Below are positions 5,995-15,600 of a DNA stretch of 64,000 bases, one piece after another. The translations under genes and the position numbers were made by a program. The DNA is from Lentisphaerota bacterium (lineage in GTDB: Bacteria > Verrucomicrobiota > Kiritimatiellia > UBA8416 > JAIOPI01): positions 1-64,000 of the forward strand of contig JAIOPI010000015.1 of assembly GCA_021413965.1 (NCBI GenBank), in the 5' to 3' direction. The notes below the pieces were generated by a model, which was not told the DNA's origin, made no database searches, and saw only the letters and a program-made list of their open reading frames with translations. How positions within the stretch are numbered: the stretch's first letter is position 1; the number at the start of each line of letters is the position of its first letter.

Positions 5995-8900
5995 ATGCAA
6001 AAATCGTTGCTGCTTTGCGCTGGCGATGCGTACCATGGGCGGGTGAAAAGCGATCCCTTTGTCCATCTCCATCTCCATACCCATTTCAGCATTCTCGACG
6101 GCGCCTGCCACATCAGCAAGCTGATTGACGCCGTGGTGGCGCAGGAAATGCCGGCGGTGGCCATCACGGACCACGGCGTGCTCTACGGCACGGTCGATTT
6201 CTACAAGGCGGCCCGTGAACAGGGCGTGAAGCCCATCATCGGCTGCGAGGCCTACATCACGACCGGCAACCACCTGGAGCGCGTGAATGACCCCAAGGGG
6301 GGGGCGCGCACGCACCACCTCGTCCTGCTGGCGAAGAACCAGACCGGCTTCCAAAACCTGTGCCACCTGATCTCGCTGGCCCACCTCGAGGGCTACTACT
6401 ACAAGCCCCGCATCGACCACGAAATTCTGGCCAAGTACGCTGACGGGTTGATCGGGCTGTCGGCCTGTCTCAAGGGCGAGGTCACCTCGGCCCTGGCGAC
6501 CGATGACGTGGACCTCGCGCTGAAGTGCGCCGGGCAGTATGCGGACATCCTGGGCAAGGACAATTTCTACCTCGAAGTGCATGATCACGGCATTCCGGAG
6601 CAGCGCCGCGCCAATCGCCACCTCAACGCGCTGGCGAAGCGGGCCGGCCTGCCAATCGTGGCCTCAAACGACGTCCACTACCTGGAGAAGGGCCACGCCG
6701 CGGCGCACGAAGTGCTGCTGTGCATGCAGACCCAGACGGTCCTGAGCGATCCCAAGCGCATGCGCTACCAGAGCCAGGAGTTCTATCTCAAGACCCGCGC
6801 GGAAATGGATACCATCTTCCGCGAGTTCCCGGGATCGGTGACGCGCACGCTGGAAATTGCGGAGCGCTGCAACCTGGAACTCGAATTCAACGTGCCGCAC
6901 TTCCCCACTTACAAGCTCCCCGCCGGCATCACGCCGCCGATGCGCCTGCGCGAGCTCGGCTACGAGGGCATGCGGCGGCGCTATGGCGTCCAGGATCCGG
7001 CCCACCCGCGCGACGCGCGCGAAAAACAGGTGGTCGACCGGTTCAACATGGAATTCGCCATCATCGAGCGCACAGGGTTCGTGAACTACTTCCTCGTCGT
7101 GTGGGATTTCGTGCGGTTCGCGCACGAGAACGACATCCCGGTCGGCCCCGGGCGCGGCTCGGGGGGCGGCAGCCTCGTGGCCTATGTGCTTGGCATCACG
7201 GCCATCGACCCGCTGAAGTACGGCCTGATTTTCGAGCGCTTCCTCAACCCCGAGCGCGTGTCGCCGCCGGACTTCGATATCGACTTCTGCCAGGCGCGGC
7301 GCGGCGAGGTCATCGAGTACGTGAAGAACAAGTACGGGCGCGAAAACGTGGCCCAGATCATCACGTTCGGCTCGCTGGGGGCCAAGACGGTGATCCGCGA
7401 CGTCGGCCGCGTGCTGGAAGTGCCGTTCTCGGAGTGCGACCGGCTCGCCAAGATGGTGCCGGAAGATCCGAAGATGACGCTGCAGAAGGCGCTGCAGCTC
7501 AGCCCGGAATTCAAGCAGGCGTACGAGACCGAGGACACCTGCAAGCGCATCCTGGACTACGGCTTGATCCTGGAAGGGCTGTATCGCAACCCCGGCACGC
7601 ATGCGGCCGGCGTCGTCATCGGCGAGCGCCCGCTGATCGAGATCATTCCGCTGGCGCGCGACAAGGACAACAAGGAAATCGTCACGCAGTACGCCATGGA
7701 GCCGCTGGGCGAACTCGGGCTGCTGAAGATGGACTTCCTCGGCCTGAAAACGCTGACGGTGATTCACGAGACGCTGACCCTGATCAAACGCTTCCGCGGC
7801 GAGACCATCGACCTCGACAACCTCCCGTTCGATGACGCCTCGACCTACGCCCTGCTCAACCGCGGCGACACGGTGGGCGTGTTCCAGCTGGAAAGTGGCG
7901 GCATGCGCGACCTGATCCGGCGCATCGGCATCGGCAACGTCGAGGACCTGACGGCCATGATCGCGCTGTACCGGCCCGGGCCCATGAACATGCTCGACGA
8001 CTACGTCAACCGCAAGAGCGGCAAGACCAAGGTCCGCTACGACCACCCCCTGCTGGAGTCGATCCTCAAGGAGACGTACGGGGTCATGCTGTACCAGGAG
8101 CAGGTGCAGAAATCCGCCAACATACTGGCGGGGTACAGCCTCGGCGAGGCGGACATCCTGCGCCGCGCGATGGGCAAGAAGAAGGCCGAAGTGATGGAGC
8201 AGCAGCGCCTCAAGTTCACCGAGGGCTGCCAGAAGACGAACAAGATCCCGCTCGAGCTGGCCGGCCGCATCTTCGACACGATGGCGAAGTTTGCGGGGTA
8301 TGGCTTCAACAAGTCCCACAGCGCGGGCTACGCGATCATCTCGTACCAGACGGCCTACTTGAAGGCGCGCTACCCGGCGGAATTCATGTCCGCTCTGATC
8401 TCGAGCGAGATCGGCAACTTCGACAAGCTGCCGGTGTTCGTGGCCGAGGCGTCGGAGATGGAGCTCGAGGTGCGGCGGCCGGATGTGAACACCAGCGGCG
8501 TCCGGTTTCTGCCGGAAGACAAGGCGATCCGCTACGGGCTGGCGGGGATCAAGGGCGTGGGCACCGGAGCGGCGGAATCCATTGTCCATGCCCGCGAGAC
8601 GGACGGCCCGTTCAAGGATCTGATCGACTTCATCACGCGGGTCGACGGCCAGCTGGTGAACAAGAAGGTGCTGGAAAGCCTGGTGCGCGGCGGGGCCTGC
8701 GACGCCTTCAAATCCCATCGCGCCCGCCTGTTCCAGGGCATCGACTTTGCCATGGCGCGCGCGCTGCAGCAATCACGCGATCGCAAGGCCGGCCAGGGCA
8801 GCCTGTTCGACCTGCTGGAGGCCCCCACCGCGGGCGAGGAGACGACCGTCGAACTGCCCGATGCGCCGCCCTGGACGGAGCCCGTCATGCTGGCCGGCGA

Positions 8901-9585
8901 GAAGGAACTGCTGGGCATCTACCTGAGCGGGCACCCGTTGACCCAGCACAGCGCCATCCTGAAGAAGTACCAACTGTCCACCATTGCCGGGCTGGCCGCC
9001 CTGGCGCCGGACACCGTCACGCGCGTCGGTGGCATTGCGACGGTGATCAACAAGCGCCTGACGAAGAAGGAGCCCCCCCGCCCCATGGCGATTATGCAGC
9101 TTGAAGACCTGACGGGCACGGTGGAGGTCATTGTCTATCCGGACACCTACGCCGAATTCGGCAACCGCCTTGAAGCCGAAGCGCCCCTGCTGGTCTGCGG
9201 CGCCCTGGCCCACGAAAACGAGAAAACCAAGCTCTTTGCGCAGGAAATCTACCCGCTGGCCGAAGCCCCGCGCTACTTCTGCAAGCGCGTAGGCATCCAC
9301 GTGCCGACCGCCACGCTGAAGGACGAAACGCTGCCACGCATCAAGGAGATCCTCAGCCTCCATCCGGGGCAGACCCCGGTCACCATCTGCCTGCAATACC
9401 CATCGGGCGAGAAGGTTTTCGTCGAAATCGACAAGCGCCTGCGGGTGACGCCGGACCCCAAACTGGTCCACAACCTGGAGCAGGCACTGGGCGAAAACAG
9501 CGTCTTTCTGGCCGTGGATCCCACCCCCTGCAAGCGCCCTCGGAATGGCCGTGGATCGGGCTTCCGCGGGCCCGCCGCACCTTGA
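5995..9585 (+). CDS. dnaE: DNA polymerase III subunit alpha
   Basis: 1196 residues, the usual size for DnaE, the replicative polymerase catalytic subunit. The N-terminal PHP domain begins at FVHLHLHTHFSILDG and ITDHG. The polymerase active site has PDFDIDF with D428 and D430, and the third aspartate at D580 in LLKMDFLGL. Helix-hairpin-helix and OB-fold regions follow (LAGIKGVGTG; VEVIVYPDTY). The usual RPGPM motif is present (ALYRPGPMNMLDDYV). ATG 5995 is the longest start, but GTG 6043, giving an N-terminus just before FVHLHLH, is equally likely and neither has a strong ribosome site. A small hairpin at 9580-9594 overlaps the stop. Confidence 0.97.
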   Translation: MQKSLLLCAGDAYHGRVKSDPFVHLHLHTHFSILDGACHISKLIDAVVAQEMPAVAITDHGVLYGTVDFYKAAREQGVKPIIGCEAYITTGNHLERVNDPKGGARTHHLVLLAKNQTGFQNLCHLISLAHLEGYYYKPRIDHEILAKYADGLIGLSACLKGEVTSALATDDVDLALKCAGQYADILGKDNFYLEVHDHGIPEQRRANRHLNALAKRAGLPIVASNDVHYLEKGHAAAHEVLLCMQTQTVLSDPKRMRYQSQEFYLKTRAEMDTIFREFPGSVTRTLEIAERCNLELEFNVPHFPTYKLPAGITPPMRLRELGYEGMRRRYGVQDPAHPRDAREKQVVDRFNMEFAIIERTGFVNYFLVVWDFVRFAHENDIPVGPGRGSGGGSLVAYVLGITAIDPLKYGLIFERFLNPERVSPPDFDIDFCQARRGEVIEYVKNKYGRENVAQIITFGSLGAKTVIRDVGRVLEVPFSECDRLAKMVPEDPKMTLQKALQLSPEFKQAYETEDTCKRILDYGLILEGLYRNPGTHAAGVVIGERPLIEIIPLARDKDNKEIVTQYAMEPLGELGLLKMDFLGLKTLTVIHETLTLIKRFRGETIDLDNLPFDDASTYALLNRGDTVGVFQLESGGMRDLIRRIGIGNVEDLTAMIALYRPGPMNMLDDYVNRKSGKTKVRYDHPLLESILKETYGVMLYQEQVQKSANILAGYSLGEADILRRAMGKKKAEVMEQQRLKFTEGCQKTNKIPLELAGRIFDTMAKFAGYGFNKSHSAGYAIISYQTAYLKARYPAEFMSALISSEIGNFDKLPVFVAEASEMELEVRRPDVNTSGVRFLPEDKAIRYGLAGIKGVGTGAAESIVHARETDGPFKDLIDFITRVDGQLVNKKVLESLVRGGACDAFKSHRARLFQGIDFAMARALQQSRDRKAGQGSLFDLLEAPTAGEETTVELPDAPPWTEPVMLAGEKELLGIYLSGHPLTQHSAILKKYQLSTIAGLAALAPDTVTRVGGIATVINKRLTKKEPPRPMAIMQLEDLTGTVEVIVYPDTYAEFGNRLEAEAPLLVCGALAHENEKTKLFAQEIYPLAEAPRYFCKRVGIHVPTATLKDETLPRIKEILSLHPGQTPVTICLQYPSGEKVFVEIDKRLRVTPDPKLVHNLEQALGENSVFLAVDPTPCKRPRNGRGSGFRGPAAP

Positions 9586-9663
9586 CTTTCAAGGGCCGTT
9601 TCCCTACAAGTTGAGGTTAACAGTTGGCCGCCAGTGACCGCGCCACGCATATAAGGATTCGGC

Positions 9664-12600
9664 ATGACAGCTTCGCAAAGCCCCTCCCCCGCCGCCGGCA
9701 CGCCGCCGACCTGGTTTTTGAAGATTGACGACGGATCCACCTTCGGCCCGGTGCCGGAGCCGGACCTGGTCAGCTGGGCTGAGCAGGGACGCATCGCGCC
9801 GGGGAACCAGATCTCGCGCGATCAGGCCACCTGGGTGGCCGCAGATTCCGTTCCCGCCCTCGGCATGGACTGGATGGTCGAGTTGGCGGACGGGACGCTG
9901 TTCGGGCCGATCAATATCAAAGCCCTCAGCGACCTGGTCCAGGACGGCACCGTCGACCTCGACGCCCCGCTGCAGCATCGGCTGACCGGCGAGACGACCA
10001 TCGTCGCCCGCAAGGAGGCGGAAATCCTGGGGGCGACCGGAATCTCGCCAGAGGACCAGGAACGCGAGGCCGCCCTCGCCGCGCGCGTGGCGGAACTGGA
10101 AGCACAGTCGCAAGCCGCGCGCGATGCCTTGGAGAAGGCGCGCGCCGCCGCCCGCGAACAGTCCGAACGCCACGATATCTACCGCAAGCAGACGGAGAAG
10201 GAATCGGAGTCCCTCAAGGGCCGGGTCAAGGAACTCGACGCCAAGAGCCACTCGCTGGCTGAGGCGCTGAAGGCGGCCGAGAAGAAACTCGAGGACGCCA
10301 AGGCGGCCCAGTCCAAGCGGGACATCGATTGGGTCGATACGGACAAGACGGCCGAGAAGAAGCGCCAGGAGCAGGCGCGCCGCGAGGTGGAACTGGACCA
10401 GCAGGTTCAGAAACTGACGCGTGAAGCGCGTGACGCGGAACAGAAAGTCGCCGACGCCAAGCTCGAGCTGCAGCGCCAGACGGCATCCATCGACGGGCTC
10501 AAGAAGCAGTCCGCGCAGCGTGAACAGCACCTGCAGCGCCAGGTCGAGGAATTGCGCAAGCAGGCGGCGGAAACGAGTGCGGCGCTGACCCGCGCCCGGA
10601 CCGATCTGGAGAAGCAGACGGCCTCCCGCCCCGACCCCAAACTGGCCGGCCGCATCTCGGAGCTGGAACAGCAGGCCCGCGATCAGGCGGGCCGACTGGG
10701 CGCCACCGAGCAGGAGTTGCTCGCGCGCAAAACCGAACTGGAAGCCGTCCAGCGCGCGGCAATGGAGCGCGAGCAGAATCTGGCGCAGGAACTCGCGGCG
10801 CAGAAGCAGCAGGCCGCCGAGGCCGCCGCCCAGCTGGAGAAGGCGCGCGCCGAACTGGACGCTGAGCGCGCCGCGCTGACGCAAACGCAGGCCGAGCGCG
10901 GTCGTCGCGAACAGGAGCTTCAGACGCGCCTTCAGGAGGCCGGCCAGGCCGCCGAAAAAGCTCAAACCGAACTGCGCGAGGCGCAGGAGCAGCTCCGGCA
11001 GCGAACGGAGGACTACCAGGCCCTGCGGTCGCAGACATCGGGCAAGGAACAGACGCTCGTCGAGCAGATCGAGCAGATCCGGGCCCAGTCCGACACGGCC
11101 GCCTCGCAGGTGGAAAAGGCGCGCCAGGACCTGGCTGCGCACCGGTCGGCCGTCGCGGAGAGCCCCGCGACTCTGCGCCAGCGGCTCGACGACTTGACCC
11201 AGGCGGCCCATGCGCTGGGCAAGCAGGTGGCGGCGGCCCGCCAGGCCGTTGCCGAGGCCGACTCCAAGCTCCAGGCATTCGAAGCCGAAGCGAGCGCCTC
11301 CGAACAACGGCTGCAGCAGCAGGTCGCCCATCTGGACGAGCACGCCCGGAAAGCCGTCGAGCAGGTTGCTGCATTCCGCCAGCAGTTGGCGGACGCCCTG
11401 GCCGGCACGGACCGCTCCCAGGATGCCGCGCTACGCAAGCAGGTCGAGCAGGCCGGCTGGCAGGCCGAGAACGCGGCCTCGCGCGTGCGCCAGGGCCGCA
11501 CGCAGCTGGCCGACTTCCGCGCCACCGCCGGCGCCACCCGCACCCAGCTCACGGCAGCCCGCGACCATGCCGCCGAGACGCTGGAAGATGCACAGCATGC
11601 GACCGACGAGAATCGCCGCGAAGCCGAGCAGGTCAGCACCGCACTCGAGCGGGCAGCCGCACAGCCGGCGGCCGCGCCGTCCGCCGCGCCGTCCGGCGAA
11701 TCCGCTCTGGCCGAGCGCCTGCAGCGCTACACCGCTGAAGCCACGGAGGCCGCGCAGGCGCTCGCCGCATCGCAAGCGGAACTCGCGCGGGTGCGCGCCG
11801 ACATGCGCGACGCCGAAACGGATCGCCGCAAGGTCGAACGGGAGCAGAAGCGACAGATTGCCCAGCTCCAGGCGGCCTACCAGGAAGCTTCGGCCGAAGT
11901 CCAGCAGCTCCGTCTCGCGCTCGAGGAGGAGCGCCGTCTCGCCGCTGGCGCGCAGGCCGATGGCCGTGCGCGCGAAGATGCCCTGCAGCAGGAGCTCGCG
12001 AATCTGCGCCAGGCGGCGGCTCAAACGGCCGCCCAGCTGGAAGAAGCCCAGCAGGCTTACACCGAAGTCCACGGACGCGGTCAGGATGTTGAACAACGCG
12101 CCGAATCCCTGCAGCAGCAGCTCCAGCAGCAGGCCGCGCAACTTGAGGCGCAGCTCCGGGAGACTGAAGGTGAGCTGAACAGCCTGCGGGCGGCGCTCGA
12201 GCAGGCACAGCATGATGCCCAGGCTCTGGCGGCGGAACATCAGCAGCGCATCGACCATCTTGAGGTCGCCGTGCGCACCGCCCGGAACGAGGCGAGCGAG
12301 CGGCAGGCGCGCGTTCAGGAGCTGGAAGCCGCCGCCGGCGCCGCGCAGCTGGAAGTTGCCACCGTCCAGCAGTCTCTCGCGGGAACCCGACAGCAGGAAG
12401 AGCAGATCCAGCGACAGAAGCAACAGGCGGAAGCCAGCCTCGACAAGCTGCTCGGCCGTACGCGCCATCTCGAGGCGCAGGCCGCGGCCTACCAGGAGCA
12501 GGCAGCCCAGACGCGCGAGGCGCTGGAAAACGCTCGCCGGCAGGTCCACGAAGCGGATAAGGCCCGCGAATCCGCCGCCGCGCACGCGGCCCAACTCGAG

Positions 12601-15600
12601 CAGGTCCTCAGCTCGTCGACGCAGGATCGTGATGGCATCCAAGCCGCACTCGAGCAGGCAGGCCGGGAGCGGGAAGCCCTTTCATCCGCCCTCCAGCAGG
12701 CCGAGGCCAGGGCCGAGCAGGCCGGGGCGTCGCATGCAGCGGCCGCGCGCGAGCGCGACGCGGTGCAGGCCGCACTGGCGGACGCCCAGCGCGAACAAGG
12801 ACGCCTCACGGATCTGCTGAAGCAGATGACTGACCGCGCCGACCAGGCGGAAGCCGCGTTTCACACGACGGCCCAGGATCGCGACACCCTCCGCGCCGCA
12901 CTGGAAAGCGCCGGCGGCGAGCGCGAGCGGCTGACGGCGGCCCTGCAGGACATGTCGGCGAAGGCCGAAGAGTCGGCCGCCGTTCTGCGAGCCACGGCAC
13001 AGGACCGGGACGGTCTGCGCGCCGCGCTCGAGGATGTCCAGCGCGAGCAGGAGCGCCTGGCCACGGCCCTCCAGGCCACGAGCGCGCAGGCGGACGAGAC
13101 CGCGACCGCGCTGCAAACGACGACGCAACAACGCGACGCCCTGCGGGTGGAACTTGAAGGCGTCCAGGGCGAGCAGCAGCGGCTCGCCGCCGCCCTGCAG
13201 GCCGCAAACGCGGCCGCCGAACAGACCGGGACGACGCTCACACTCACCGTCCAGGAACGCGACAACCTGCGTGCGGCCCTGGAAGCGGCCGATCGTGAGA
13301 ACGAGCATCTGACGCAGGCTTGCGAGGACTCCAATGCCAGGGCGGAGCAAACAGCCGACGCCCTCCAGGCGGCCACGCGCGAGGGGGAGGCCCTCCATGC
13401 CACGCTGACGGACACGCAGCAGGAGCGGGAACGGCTCGCGGCAGCCCTTCGGCATTCGCAGGCGACGGCGGACGACACGGCGGCCGTGCTGCGCACCACC
13501 GCCCAGGACCGCGACACCCTGCGCGCCGCACGGGAAGAGGCCCAGCGCGAATGTGAGCGCCTGACGTCACTCCTCGGCGAGACCACGACACGCGCCGCCT
13601 ACCTTCAGGACGAACTGAACCGGACGACCGCGGCGCTGGCCGATGTTCAGTCGGAACTCGCGACGACCCGCGCAACGCTCGATGCCACCGCCCAGGAGCG
13701 CACGCAACTGGCCGCTGACCTGCAGGCGGCGAGCGAACGCGTGGCGCAACTGCAGGACGATCTGGACCGCACGTCCACCACCCTCTCGCAGACCCAGGAT
13801 GAACTGACCGGCACGCAGGCCGCCCTGGCTGATCTGCAGGCCGTTCATGCCGAAGTCGACACGCAGCGGGTGACGCTGGAGACCCGGCTCGGCGAGTCGT
13901 CGTCAACCGCCGCGGAACTTGAACAGCAGCTGGCCACGGCCCGGCAGGAACAGGAAAGCGACCGCGAGCGCGCGGCCCAGCGCGAGCAGGACCTCAACGA
14001 ACAGATCGAGCAGTTCCGACGCGCGGCCGGCGAAAGCGCGCAGACCCTCCATATGTTGCAGGAGCAGCTGGAGAGCGCCTACGCCAACAGCCGGGACATC
14101 CAGGAGAAAAGCCGCCAGGCGCAGGAGCAGATGCGCGGGCGCATCGAGGACCTCGAAGGCCAGCTGCAGGCGACGCACGCCACCCTGGTCGACACGCGCA
14201 ACCAGCTGAACGAGGAGCAGCGCCAGTCCCAACTCCTGTCCCAATCGCGGGCCACGATGGAAGCGCAGCTGCGCCAGCACATTGACGAACTGAACGCCCG
14301 CCTCGCGGACCTTCAGGCACAACTGGAATCCACCGCCGCTGACCTGGAACACGAGCGCTCGCAGCATGCCGAGTCCCGCGCGACAGCGGAGCAGCAGGCG
14401 CTCGACCTGCAGGGCCAGATCGAGCAGCTGCGGAGCGAAAGCCAGCAGACGGCTGCCGAGCTCGCCACCGCACAGCGCGAACTGCAGCGCGCCGCGGAAG
14501 ACGCCCAGCGAGTCGAGGCCGAGTACGGCAACGAGCGCGCCGACCTCCGCCGGCGGATTGAAATGCTTGAAGGCCATCAAGCCGAGGCCCTGCGCGCCCT
14601 CGAGCAAACGCGCGGCGAGTTGAGTGCCGAGCGGGAAACGTGCTCGCAGCTGCGGCAGGAAAACGCCCAACGCACAGAGGACCAGCGCCGGCAGGTCGAG
14701 GATGTGAAGGAAATCCTCGTCGAGGAGACGGACGACATTGCCGCCGACCTCACGGCCGGGCGCGCGTTCCTGGAATCCGTGCGGGTCGCCTTCGACCAGA
14801 AGGAACGGACCTTCCAGGATCGCATCAGCGCGCTGCGCGACATGGTCGGCGATGATTTCGAAGCGCGGCGCGAGCAGCTCCGCCGGCGGCGCGAAGCACT
14901 CAAGGAATATACCGCGGTGCGCCAGCGGCTGGAGACCCAGCAGGCCGCCACGGAGGCGGAACTGGCTCAATACCGCAGCCGGCTCCAGGAGTTGCAGGCC
15001 GCGCACGACAAGGTGCGCACCGAGAGCCTTGCCGCCGTCGAGGATCTGGCGCAGACGAGGCTGGAACTCGATACGCAGCGCGAGACGGTGCGCGAACTGC
15101 AGGATCGCAGCCAGCGCACGGACTCCGAACTCACCCACCGGCTGGACCAGCTGCAGGAGGATTACCGCACCGCGTCGCGCTCGCTGCAGGAAGCCGAATT
15201 GAAGCTTGAGGAACTGGCCAAGCTGCGCGAAGACGCTCTCGGCGACGCGCGCCAGAAGGAGCAGGAGCTCGCGCACCAGCAGGCGCTGTACGAGCAGGCG
15301 GTCGAAGCGGCACGGTTGCAGGAACAGGAACTGACGCAACAGGTCGCAGACCTGCAGCAGCAGCTGCGCTCGGCAACGGAACGGCTCGACCAGGCGGAGT
15401 GGGACCAGCGCCAGAGCCAGAGCGCCCACGCCAACGCCCTCGAAGGGTTGGCCCTCGAGAAGGCCGAACTCCAGCAGTCCCTGCAGGAATGGGAGGAGAA
15501 AGACGCCCAGACCCGCGAGTTGCTTGCCAGCCGGACCGAGGAGCTCGAGCGCCTGGCCGCCCTTCACCAGGAAGCCCAGCTCGGGGCCCAGCATACCCAG

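Noticed and set aside
6664..8772. 702-codon minus-strand frame opposite dnaE
   Set aside because: It is an artefact of GC-rich codon use in dnaE, with Val/Ala/Leu/Arg/His-rich sequence and no recognisable motifs.
12619..13626. Possible CRISPR or satellite array
   Set aside because: The 126-base units are diverged, have no spacer pattern and are in-frame coding repeats.
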